A program made the position numbers and the translations under genes. A stretch of 61,228 nt of DNA, from assembly GCF_014648575.1 (NCBI RefSeq), contig NZ_BMRJ01000001.1:2003155-2064382 (forward strand), written 5' to 3'. Origin of the DNA: Agromyces mediolanus (GTDB lineage: Bacteria > Actinomycetota > Actinomycetes > Actinomycetales > Microbacteriaceae). A model generated the notes under the pieces. It was not told the DNA's origin, did not search any database, and saw only the letters and a list, made by a program, of their open reading frames with translations. Below, piece after piece: positions 40,108 through 47,065 of this stretch. Position 1 is the first letter of the stretch; each line of letters starts with the position of its first letter.

Positions 40108-41153
40108 CGTCGCAGGAACCGCCGCTGACCCGGCGCGAGGCGCGCGAGCGCGAGCGACGGCTGCAGGAGCAGGCCGCCGGAGGGGCCGAGCGCGCCTCCG
40201 AGGAGGAGGCCGCGGCACCGGCCGCCCCCGAGACCTCCCCGCAGGCTCGTCCCGTTCCGGCCGCTGCGCCGCCGCAGCCGGCCGTCCCGGCTCCGCCGCA
40301 GTCGGCCGTCCCGGCTCCGCCGCAGCGCGTCGTGCAGACGGCGCCGAGCGCCTTCGCGCCGCCGCCGAAGCGGGACGCCGCGTCCGACGCAGGCCCCGCC
40401 GCGCCTCGACCCGCGGGCGGCCAGGGCCCCGCCCGCAACGCTCCGGAACGCACCCTGACCCGGCGCGAGCTCCGCGCCATGCTCGACACCCACCAGCTCG
40501 ACGACGTCGATGACGCCGAGGCGATCGACGACCCGGCGCCAGCGCGTCCCACCGAGGCGCCGCGCGCTGCTCCCGAGCCGGCGAAGGCCGCCGAGCCGAC
40601 GAAGGCACCGACCGCAGAACCCGGATCGGCCGCGCGCCCGGATGTCGCGCCCGCCGAGCCGGCCCCGAACACGGGCCACTGGAGTCTCCAGATGGCCGCC
40701 GACGACGAGGATGACGCGGCGGAGCCGTTCGATCAGCTGCTGAGCCGAGGCGGGGTCTCCCGCGGCGTGCCGACGACGACGAACGCGCTCATCCTGCCGT
40801 CGTTGCCCGATGGCGCGACGATTATGCCGCCGGCCGCGGCCGGCGATGACGTCATCGTCACCGGATCCATCGATCTCCCGCGCAGCTTCGGCGCGACCGG
40901 CGTGCACCCGAGCCAGGTCGACTCGTCCGACATCGACCGGCTGCTCGATCACGTCGAGGACGCCGCGACCGCGGGCGTCGCGCCGGTCTCCGCGACCAAG
41001 GCCATCAGCACGCAGACGACGTCGAAGCAGATGATGGCGCCGCCGAAGAAGGACGGTGCCAACGTGCCGCTCGTCCTCGCCATCACGGCGGGCGTCCTCG
41101 CCCTCGGCGTCGTCGCGACGCTCGTCATCGGCGCGGTCTTCCGCCTGTTCTGA
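40104..41153 (+). CDS. Hypothetical membrane-anchored low-complexity protein
   Basis: A 349-residue protein with no recognised domain. About 300 residues are Ala/Pro/Glu-rich and probably disordered. The short motif [11 protein letters not shown] near residues 8-18 recurs as [10 protein letters not shown] near 120. A single C-terminal helix ([24 protein letters not shown]) would anchor it with the N-terminus in the cytosol. It lies between nadD and rsfS and overlaps nadD by four bases, an arrangement shared with related actinobacteria. Confidence 0.75.
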   Translation: MTSQEPPLTRREARERERRLQEQAAGGAERASEEEAAAPAAPETSPQARPVPAAAPPQPAVPAPPQSAVPAPPQRVVQTAPSAFAPPPKRDAASDAGPAAPRPAGGQGPARNAPERTLTRRELRAMLDTHQLDDVDDAEAIDDPAPARPTEAPRAAPEPAKAAEPTKAPTAEPGSAARPDVAPAEPAPNTGHWSLQMAADDEDDAAEPFDQLLSRGGVSRGVPTTTNALILPSLPDGATIMPPAAAGDDVIVTGSIDLPRSFGATGVHPSQVDSSDIDRLLDHVEDAATAGVAPVSATKAISTQTTSKQMMAPPKKDGANVPLVLAITAGVLALGVVATLVIGAVFRLF

Positions 41154-41160
41154 GCCGACC

Positions 41161-41205
41161 ATGACCATCCTTCCCTTCTTCTCAGCTTCGAAAGCGAGCG
41201 CATGA
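41161..41205 (+). CDS. Candidate 14-residue leader peptide ahead of rsfS
   Basis: The ORF MTILPFFSASKASA starts at ATG 41161 and ends in a TGA at 41203-41205 that overlaps the rsfS ATG (ATGA). There is no strong Shine-Dalgarno before it. The rsfS start also lacks a good site, so reinitiation from this ORF is plausible. It may equally be chance. Confidence 0.35.
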   Translation: MTILPFFSASKASA

Positions 41206-41597
41206 CCGCTTCTCAGCACGCCCACGACCTCCTCGCCGTCGCAGTCCGCGCGGCGGATGCCAAGGGCGGTGAGGACTTCGTCGCCCTCGACGTGTCCGAG
41301 CAATCGCCGTTCACCGACGTCTTCTTCCTCGTCACCGGCTCGTCGGAGCGCAACGTCGTCGCGATCTCCGAGGGCATCGAGGACGCCCTCCTCGAAGCCG
41401 GCTCGCGCACGCTGCGCCGCGAGGGACGCGATGGTGGGCGTTGGGTGCTGATCGACTTCGGCGACCTCGTCGTGCACGTGTTCCACGGCGAGGAGCGCAT
41501 GTACTACGGGCTCGAGCGGCTCTGGCTGGACTGCCCGGCCATTCCGGTGGCCGATCTCGTGCCGCACGCCCCGGGCGCCTCCGCGGCGGGGGAGTGA
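41202..41597 (+). CDS. rsfS: Ribosomal silencing factor RsfS
   Basis: Binds L14 and blocks joining of ribosomal subunits in starvation. The 131-residue DUF143 protein has the family segments TDVFFLVTGSSERNV, DGGRWVLIDFGDLVVHVFH and ERMYYGLERLW. It follows the nadD cluster as in most actinobacteria. Its ATG at 41202 is overlapped by the stop of a 14-codon ORF. Confidence 0.94.
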   Translation: MTASQHAHDLLAVAVRAADAKGGEDFVALDVSEQSPFTDVFFLVTGSSERNVVAISEGIEDALLEAGSRTLRREGRDGGRWVLIDFGDLVVHVFHGEERMYYGLERLWLDCPAIPVADLVPHAPGASAAGE

Positions 41598-41633
41598 GGC
41601 CCGCTCGGATTCGCGAGCGCGCCGAAGGTGGTG

Positions 41634-41687
41634 TAATCTGAATCTGTTGCCGCGAGAGCGGGAACACCGAGAGGCGAAAGCCTCACT
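41634..41687 (+). promoter_or_regulatory. Promoter and structured 5' leader of tRNA-Ala
   Basis: TAATCT at 41634-41639 is a good -10. Before the mature tRNA the leader forms two short hairpins with GNRA loops: CCGC-GAGA-GCGG at 41650-41661 and GAGGC-GAAA-GCCTC at 41671-41684. They may guide 5' processing, for example by RNase P; that is inference. Confidence 0.55.
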
Positions 41688-41763
41688 GGGTCTGTGGCGC
41701 AGCTGGTAGCGCACCTGCATGGCATGCAGGGGGTCAGGGGTTCGAGTCCCCTCAGATCCACCA
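41688..41763 (+). tRNA. tRNA-Ala (anticodon GGC)
   Basis: A 76-base cloverleaf with encoded CCA. The acceptor stem pairs GGGTCTG with CAGATCC and contains the G3:U70 wobble that identifies alanine tRNAs. The anticodon loop ATGGCAT gives GGC, which reads GCC codons, and the T arm carries GGTTCGAGTCC. It is followed by a terminator. Confidence 0.97.
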
Positions 41764-41767
41764 AGAG

Positions 41768-41800
41768 CCCCCGGTCTTCCACGGAAGCCCGGGGGTTTTT
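41768..41800 (+). terminator. Rho-independent terminator after tRNA-Ala
   Basis: CCCCCGG-T-CTTCC pairs with GGAAG-C-CCGGGGG and a run of five T follows directly. It begins five bases after the tRNA. Confidence 0.93.
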
Positions 41801-41856
41801 CGTGCTCGGCGACGGAGAACCGCGCTGACCGCCATCCTGGCCGTCCGCTGCTCGAG

Positions 41857-42675
41857 TCAGCCGCGCACGCGACGCTCGGCGCGAATCCGCGCGAACGCGG
41901 TCGCCGCGATGACGACCGCGGCGGCCAGCAGCGCGACCACCGCCGTCACCTCGGACCGCGGTTCGTCGGTGGCCCTGGCGACCGCGACCCAGCAGATGCC
42001 CCAGCAGAGCGACAGGGTCGGCGCGATGCGTCCGCCGCCCCAGAGCGCCAGCGAGACGCCGACCGCGGCCGCCACCGCGAGGACCAAGGCCGCCCAGAGC
42101 TCGGGCGCCAGCCCGAAGCCGCGGAAGCCCGCCGCGGTGAGCACGGCCGCGGCGTTCGCCGCCGTGGCGATGATCACCCAGCCGAGGTACAGGCCGATCG
42201 AGCCGTCGGCGACGACCGCCTCGACCCGGTTCTTCGGGGTGCTCCGCCGCAGGAGCACGAAGAGCCGGCAGAGCACGGCGAGCAGTAGCGCGATGATCGG
42301 CAGGCTGAGCCAGAGCAAGTCGAGCTGCACGGTGAAGATCCAGACCGCGTTGAGCAGGAGCGACGCCGTCACCCACCAGCCGAGGCGGCGCTGGCGCTCG
42401 TCGTGCCGTTGCGCGGGGAGCGCCTGCCAGATGGCGTAGGCGAGCATCCCCGCGTAGATCACGCTCCAGATGCGGAACGCCCCGGTCCCCGGCGCGACCA
42501 GGGTGGCGTCGGCCGAGAGGTACCCGCCCGCGGCGTCCTGGATCGGCGTGCCGACGATCACGCCCGAGCCGAGGAAGGCCGCGCCGATGGCGAGCACCGA
42601 GCTGACGAGGACGATCGCCTGCCTGGCGGCGTCGTGCGTGGCACTGCGCGATGCGTCGGCCGGGGTGGCGGTCAT
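41857..42675 (-). CDS. TspO/MBR-like tryptophan-rich membrane protein
   Basis: A 272-residue polytopic membrane protein with about eight helices. The segment FRIWSVIYAGMLAYAIWQ near residues 67-84 and SLLLNAVWIFTVQLDLLWLSLP near 106-127 resemble TspO/MBR (tryptophan-rich sensory protein) signatures. It is longer than canonical TspO (about 160 residues), matching the extended actinobacterial form. Ligand and role, perhaps tetrapyrrole or stress related, cannot be read from sequence. GAGAGGAC precedes the ATG. Confidence 0.75.
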   Translation of the reverse strand: MTATPADASRSATHDAARQAIVLVSSVLAIGAAFLGSGVIVGTPIQDAAGGYLSADATLVAPGTGAFRIWSVIYAGMLAYAIWQALPAQRHDERQRRLGWWVTASLLLNAVWIFTVQLDLLWLSLPIIALLLAVLCRLFVLLRRSTPKNRVEAVVADGSIGLYLGWVIIATAANAAAVLTAAGFRGFGLAPELWAALVLAVAAAVGVSLALWGGGRIAPTLSLCWGICWVAVARATDEPRSEVTAVVALLAAAVVIAATAFARIRAERRVRG

Positions 42676-42770
42676 GTGCTCGTCCTCTCCTGCGCCGTTC
42701 CGGTGAGCGCGGGTGCGCCACTCTCCCACGAGCGCGACCGCACCGGCGCACGGTTGACACAGCCGGCTCG

Positions 42771-42798
42771 GACGCGTAGGCACGGACGCGTAGGCACG
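42771..42798. repeat. 14-bp perfect tandem duplication ahead of the TPR gene
   Basis: GACGCGTAGGCACG occurs twice in direct succession. TTGACA at 42754-42759 lies 17 bases before TAGGCA in the first copy, so the repeat duplicates a -10-like hexamer. It lies in the 226-base gap between the TspO-like and TPR genes. Confidence 0.85.
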
Positions 42799-42901
42799 GC
42801 GGGAGCGTACCGTCCGCGATCGCTCGCGGCGCGGGCCCGCCGTAGGATGAGCCGCGAGAGCGCGCCGCCGGGCGACGCGAGGGATGCGTCGAGGGGACGA
42901 C

Positions 42902-43417
42902 ATGGCGACCGAGCTCAGCACCGAACTCGCGGAGGCGATCCGCCTCGGCTACGAACGCCGTGATCGCGCGGACATGGCCCCGACCATCCGGTACTTCAGC
43001 GAGCTGCTCGCGGCGCACCCGGACCACCCGGTGCTCGTGTACGAGCTGGGCGGCGCGTACGACACCGCCGGCCAGGAGGCGCTCGCGCGAACGCACTATG
43101 AGCGCGCCCTGCGGCTGGGACTCGAAGGCGACGTGCTGCGCCGGTGTCTCTGCCAGTACGGCAGCACCCTGCGCTGGCTCGGTGAGCTCGACGCCTCGCG
43201 CGAGGTGCTCGACCGAGCGCGAAGGGAGTTCCCGGAATCGGACTCGGTGCGCGTGTTCTCCGCGCTCACCCGACTGGAGGCCGCGGATGCGGACGGGGCC
43301 GTGGCCGAACTGCTCGAGGTGATCACCGGCCACGCGGACGCCACCGACCTCGGGCGGTGGAGTACCGGACTGCGCGGGCTCGCGGGGTGGCTCGCAGCCG
43401 GCCGGCCGGAGGGGTAG
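42902..43417 (+). CDS. Tetratricopeptide-repeat protein
   Basis: A 171-residue helical protein. Residues about 16-130 read as tandem TPR-like helices, with HPDHPVLVYELGGAYDTAGQEALARTHYERAL and YGSTLRWLGELDASREVLDRARREFP. It is probably a cytosolic protein-interaction module; no partner is evident. ATG at 42902 follows GAGGGGAC. The 3' end overlaps a GC-rich hairpin shared with the convergent regulator gene. Confidence 0.8.
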   Translation: MATELSTELAEAIRLGYERRDRADMAPTIRYFSELLAAHPDHPVLVYELGGAYDTAGQEALARTHYERALRLGLEGDVLRRCLCQYGSTLRWLGELDASREVLDRARREFPESDSVRVFSALTRLEAADADGAVAELLEVITGHADATDLGRWSTGLRGLAGWLAAGRPEG

Positions 43418-43434
43418 CCCGAGCCGGCCGGCCG
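43399..43434. terminator. GC-rich hairpin between the TPR and CstR-like genes
   Basis: The arms CGGCCGGCCGG (43399-43409) and CCGGCCGGCCG (43424-43434) form an 11-bp stem around the TPR stop codon. The genes on either side are convergent. There is no T-run. Confidence 0.5.
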
Positions 43435-43437
43435 AAC

Positions 43438-43758
43438 TCAGGCGAGCGAGAGGAAGAGCTTCTCGACCTCGTCGAGGCTCAACCGCTCGGCGCCCTCGCG
43501 ACCCGGGGCGCCGGCGTCTGCAGCGTCCTCGTCGCTCAGGCAGTCCTGCATCGCGTGGGAGATGATCAGGAATCCGGCACGATCGAGCGCGCCGACCACG
43601 GCGGAGAGCCGCTGCACGACCTCGCGGCAGTCGGCGCCGGACTCGACCGCTTCGATCACGCCGGCGAGCTGCCCCTGCGCACGCTTCAGCCGATTGGCGA
43701 CGAGGCGATCGGCGGGCTGCCGCCGCTCGGCCGTCGTGGACTGGTTCGTGTCGCTCAT
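43438..43758 (-). CDS. CsoR/CstR-family repressor, probably persulfide-sensing
   Basis: A 106-residue all-helical DUF156 regulator. Cys44 and Cys73 are 29 residues apart, the spacing of both CsoR and CstR. Aligned on Cys44, the copper-binding histidine position of CsoR (four before the second cysteine) is alanine here; a histidine one residue earlier remains (His68). This pattern fits CstR, which forms sulfide bridges between its two cysteines, better than copper CsoR. Co-transcription with a CoA-disulfide reductase-rhodanese gene (ATGA overlap) supports that reading. The target is likely the palindrome at 45466-45480. Confidence 0.85.
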   Translation of the reverse strand: MSDTNQSTTAERRQPADRLVANRLKRAQGQLAGVIEAVESGADCREVVQRLSAVVGALDRAGFLIISHAMQDCLSDEDAADAGAPGREGAERLSLDEVEKLFLSLA

Positions 43759-45407
43759 CGTGCCTCCATCGTCTCGGATGCGGCGAGCTCCGCCGCGCGT
43801 CCGGCGGACCAGGTGCGGTACCCGCCGTCGAGGTTGCGTGCGTCGACGCCGTGCTGCACGAGCAGGCGCGCCGCCGTGTGGCCGCGCTGGCCGACCTGGC
43901 AGTAGACCACGACGGGCCCGTCGGGCAGCTCGTCGAGCCGCTCGCGCAGCTCGTCGAGGGGGATGCCGAGGGCTCCCGGGATCGCCCCCGACGCTCGCTC
44001 GGCATCACTGCGGACGTCGACCACGGCGGCACCGTCGCGCTGCAGCGCCGGCAGCTCGTGCCACTGCACGGTCGCCGTCGTGCCGGTGCGCACGTTGTCG
44101 GCCACGTAGCCGAGCTGGTTGATCGGGTCCTTCGCCTGGCCGTACTGCGGCGCATAGGCGAGCTCCAGCCGCGCGAGACCCGACGCAGTGATGCCGCCCG
44201 CCATCGCGACGGCGAGCACGTCGATCCGCTTGTCGACACCTGCGCCACCGACCGCCTGCGCGCCGAGGATGGCGTCATCGGCCGGGTCGATCAGCAGCTT
44301 CAGCGCCATGCGCTCGGCGCCCGGGAAGTACGCGGCGTGCGACATGGGATGCGTGTGCACGGCCCGGTACGGACGCCCCGCGCGCTGCAGGCGCCCTTCG
44401 GACCAGCCGAGCGACGCCGCCGTGAGGCCGAAGACGCGGACCACGGTGGTGCCGAGTGCGGGGGAGTTCCGCTCCGGCCGGCCGGCGATGACGTCGGCGG
44501 CCGTGCGACCGTGCCGGTTGGCGAGCCCCGCCATCGCGACGAGGGCGTCCTCGCCGTCGAGGCCGATCTTCTCGACGCCGTCCCCGACGGCGTACACGTG
44601 CGGATCGCTCGTGCGGTTCTGCGCGTCGACGGCGATACCGCCGTTGGCCCCGAGCCGCAGCCCGGCCGCGCGGGCGAGGCCGGTGTTGGGGGTCGCGCCG
44701 CTCGCGTTCACGATGAGCCGGGGTCGCAGCAGCTCACCGTCGCTCAGCCGCACCTCGCCACGGTCGACGGATTCGATCTCGGTCGAGGTGCGCAGCTCGA
44801 CGCCGTTGGCGCGCAGTTCGGCTTCGACGAGCACGGCGAGCTCGGGGTCGAGGGTGGCGAGCACGTGCGGACCGCGGTGCACCAGCGTGGTGGGCACGCC
44901 CCGCCGCACGAGGTTCTCGGTGGCCTCGATGCCGATGTAGCCGCCGCCGACGACGAGCGCCGTCGCGGAGCCGTCGCGGGGGAGCAGCGCGTCGATCGCG
45001 TCGACGTCGTCGACCGTGCGGAGCGTGTGGACGGGGATGTCGGCGGCCGAGAGCGGATTGGCGGACGCCCCCGCTGCCAGCACGAGCACGTCGTACTCCA
45101 GCTCGACGAGCACGCCGGAGCGGTGATCCATGACCTCGACCCGCCGGGCCGCACGATCGACCGCGATCGCCTCGTGCTGCGTGCGGACATCGAGCCGGAA
45201 CCGCGCGGTGAGCGACTCGGGGGTGTGCAGCAGCAGTTCGGCGCGGTCCTCGATCTCACCGCCGACGTAGTACGGCAGGCCGCAGTTGGCGTAGGAGACG
45301 TAGCTGCCCTGTTCGAGCACGACGATCTCGGCCGATTCGTCGAGCCGCCTGAGCCTCGTCGCCGCGGACATGCCGCCCGCCACTCCACCGATCACGATCA
45401 CCCGCAC
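43755..45407 (-). CDS. CoA-disulfide reductase with C-terminal rhodanese domain
   Basis: FAD-dependent pyridine-nucleotide disulfide oxidoreductase fused to a sulfurtransferase, 550 residues. The FAD motif GGVAGGMSAATRLRR starts at residue 7; the single active cysteine is Cys42 in SYANCGLPYY; the NAD(P)H motif is GGGYIGIEATENL; residues about 445-545 form the rhodanese domain with the loop CQVGQRGH (Cys503). Such fusions reduce CoA disulfides and persulfides and act in reactive-sulfur detoxification. It is upstream of, and overlaps, the repressor gene. Confidence 0.93.
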   Translation of the reverse strand: MRVIVIGGVAGGMSAATRLRRLDESAEIVVLEQGSYVSYANCGLPYYVGGEIEDRAELLLHTPESLTARFRLDVRTQHEAIAVDRAARRVEVMDHRSGVLVELEYDVLVLAAGASANPLSAADIPVHTLRTVDDVDAIDALLPRDGSATALVVGGGYIGIEATENLVRRGVPTTLVHRGPHVLATLDPELAVLVEAELRANGVELRTSTEIESVDRGEVRLSDGELLRPRLIVNASGATPNTGLARAAGLRLGANGGIAVDAQNRTSDPHVYAVGDGVEKIGLDGEDALVAMAGLANRHGRTAADVIAGRPERNSPALGTTVVRVFGLTAASLGWSEGRLQRAGRPYRAVHTHPMSHAAYFPGAERMALKLLIDPADDAILGAQAVGGAGVDKRIDVLAVAMAGGITASGLARLELAYAPQYGQAKDPINQLGYVADNVRTGTTATVQWHELPALQRDGAAVVDVRSDAERASGAIPGALGIPLDELRERLDELPDGPVVVYCQVGQRGHTAARLLVQHGVDARNLDGGYRTWSAGRAAELAASETMEAR

Positions 45408-45465
45408 GGGCCACTCCTCTCACGCGACGCGAGGGCGTCGCCGTTCCGTTGTGTACAGTGTAGTC

Positions 45466-45480
45466 ATACCCCGGGGGTAT
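45466..45480. promoter_or_regulatory. CsoR/CstR-type operator palindrome
   Basis: ATACCCC-G-GGGGTAT is a perfect 7+1+7 inverted repeat, matching the G-tract/TA-rich operators bound by CsoR and CstR family repressors. It lies in the 99-base gap between the divergent reductase operon and a 44-residue Cys-rich ORF, and TACACT (a minus-strand -10 at about 45455-45460) is just beside it. It can control both directions. Confidence 0.85.
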
Positions 45481-45506
45481 CCGGGAATCGAGAGAGGAAC
45501 GCACGC

Positions 45507-45641
45507 ATGTGCTCACCCATCACCTGCCAGCAGTGCGGCAAGACGACGTGGTCCGGCTGCGGCCAGCACATCGACGAGGTGCAGCGCGGCGTGCCCGCCG
45601 ATCGCTGGTGCGACGGAACCCACGCGCAGACCGGCCGCTGA
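45507..45641 (+). CDS. 44-residue Cys-rich small protein beside the CstR operator
   Basis: The protein has five cysteines and two histidines: Cys2, Cys7, Cys10, Cys18, His21, Cys35 and His39, with the segment CQQCGKTTWSGCGQH. It resembles small conserved actinobacterial proteins of unknown function that look like zinc ribbons. GAGAGGAAC precedes the ATG. It is transcribed away from the CstR-type operator and ends at a strong hairpin, so it is probably a monocistronic member of the same regulon. Metal or sulfane-sulfur binding is inference. Confidence 0.8.
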   Translation: MCSPITCQQCGKTTWSGCGQHIDEVQRGVPADRWCDGTHAQTGR

Positions 45642-45657
45642 ACCGGGCCGGGCAAAG

Positions 45658-45693
45658 CCGTGGGCCCGGCGACCGAAGTCGTCGGGCCCACGG
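45658..45693. terminator. Long hairpin terminator after the small Cys-rich gene
   Basis: CCGTGGGCCCG pairs with CGGGCCCACGG and the inner GCGAC/GTCGT extends it to about 16 bp with a CGAA loop. It starts 17 bases after the stop and also lies 25 bases past the end of the convergent gene. There is no T-run. Confidence 0.8.
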
Positions 45694-45717
45694 TGTGGAG
45701 CGGTTCGGGTCGCTCGC

Positions 45718-46230
45718 TCAGGGGCGCGCCCAGTAGCCGACGCCGTCGTACACGATCCACTCCAGCGTCTCCGCGGGGCAGGGTCCGCAGTTGCTGTTGT
45801 CCGGTCGTGGTGACGTCGGCTGGGGTGCAGCCTCAGCAGGCGCCGAGGCGGCTGCGGGTGCAGCCGTCCCGGCGGAGCCACCCGACCACGAGCCCTCGTC
45901 GGACCAGGAGGCGTCGTCATCCCCCTGAGCGACGAACCCGGCCTCGGCGTCGGCAGCGGCCTGGGCCGCAGCAGCCTCGGCCGCAGCCTGCGCCGCCGCG
46001 GCATCCGCCGCAGCCTTCGCCTCGGCAGCGGCGCGAGCCGCTTCGAGTCGAGCATCGTGATCGGCTTGTGCGCTCGCACGGTACCCGGAGACATCCGTCC
46101 CCGGATTGTCGCCGAAGCCCGCCGCGTGCACCGCGACCGCTGGTGCGGCCGCGGGCTGGGCGGCCTGGGCCGCGATGCCGGGCACGAGTGCGCCGGCGAG
46201 GATGAACAGGGCGACGACAGTGGGTTTCAT
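45718..46230 (-). CDS. Secreted Ala-rich coiled-coil protein
   Basis: A 170-residue exported protein. Residues 1-25 form a signal peptide (MKPTVVALFILAGALVPGIAAQAAQ). Residues about 50-95 are a charged, Ala-rich repeat region (repeats of AAAQAAAEA) that would form a coiled coil. A Ser/Gly/Pro linker and a short C-terminal segment with CGPCPAETLEWIVYDGVGYW follow. That last segment holds a CxxC. I do not recognise a family. Confidence 0.72.
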   Translation of the reverse strand: MKPTVVALFILAGALVPGIAAQAAQPAAAPAVAVHAAGFGDNPGTDVSGYRASAQADHDARLEAARAAAEAKAAADAAAAQAAAEAAAAQAAADAEAGFVAQGDDDASWSDEGSWSGGSAGTAAPAAASAPAEAAPQPTSPRPDNSNCGPCPAETLEWIVYDGVGYWARP

Positions 46231-46572
46231 ACCGCGTGTCCTTCCGTGCATGCACAGCCTCACAGCGGTCGCCGTGAGGCGAACGGTGACTGATCCGAGG
46301 GTTGGACACCTGCATTCGCCGACCGAACGGTCGATGAACACGGGCGTCCGCGCCTCAGGCATGCGCGGTACGACGTCAGCTTCGAGCGGGTACTCTCAGC
46401 CTCTCGCCCCCGAACGAGTTCCCATCTGCCTCCGATTCTGTCGGAAGGCACCGGCCCGGCGAAAGCTCGAAACGTAGCCAGTTCAGGGGGCACGGGCGCC
46501 CGATCGCCTTGACCGACCCCGCGCCTCGACCCCACAATGGGGGACGTATCGTCCGTCGGCCAGGAGGAAACG
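46231..46572. other. Intergenic region with a 14-bp palindrome
   Basis: No gene is supported in these 342 bases between two divergent genes. A perfect inverted repeat CGACCG-AA-CGGTCG lies at 46320-46333, about 90 bases before the start of the secreted protein on the minus strand. Its form is like TetR-type operators. AGGAGG before 46573 is the ribosome binding site of the next gene. Confidence 0.45.
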
Positions 46573-47040
46573 ATGTCCGAGACCGCACCCGCCTCGCCCA
46601 CGATCGACCCATTCGGCACCGCCGATCCGGCCGCGCCCGCCCCGCAGCGAAATCGCGGTCCGTGGGGGCGCGACCTCAGATTCATGCTCGTCGTGCTCGC
46701 CGCGATCGTCGCGCTGTTCCTGGCGTTCGCACTGCTCGTCGCCTTCGCGCCGAACGGGGCGGCCATCAGCGCGCTCGCGATCATCGCCGCCCCGATCGCG
46801 ACCATGGTCGCCGCGTACTACGGCATCTCGCTCGCACTCAAGCAGGTCGCCGACGCGCGCGAGGCCGCCGAGGCCGCCGAGTCCCGCGCTCGCGCGGCGG
46901 AGACCAGTGCGCGTGAGTCGGATGCCTGGGCCGCGCAGATGGAGTCCGGGCTCCGCGTCGCCGTCGCGAAGCTGCGCGACGCCGGTCGCGACACGAGCGA
47001 CGTCGAGCGTGCCGCGGGCACGCCCGACGAGTTCTTCTGA
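46573..47040 (+). CDS. Hypothetical membrane protein with coiled-coil tail
   Basis: A 155-residue protein. Residues about 36-60 and 65-87 are two membrane helices (MLVVLAAIVALFLAFALLVAF and ALAIIAAPIATMVAAYYGISLAL), then an Ala/Glu/Arg-rich coiled coil follows to about residue 120. No family is recognised. ATG at 46573 follows a strong AGGAGG; an ATG at 46537 would add 12 residues and skip that site. Confidence 0.75.
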   Translation: MSETAPASPTIDPFGTADPAAPAPQRNRGPWGRDLRFMLVVLAAIVALFLAFALLVAFAPNGAAISALAIIAAPIATMVAAYYGISLALKQVADAREAAEAAESRARAAETSARESDAWAAQMESGLRVAVAKLRDAGRDTSDVERAAGTPDEFF

Positions 47041-47065
47041 GCCGCAGGCCCGACCGCAGCGCGCC

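Noticed and set aside
43438..43758. Copper-responsive CsoR
   Set aside because: The histidine of the copper site is replaced by Ala at the aligned position and no copper gene is near; a CstR-like role fits better.
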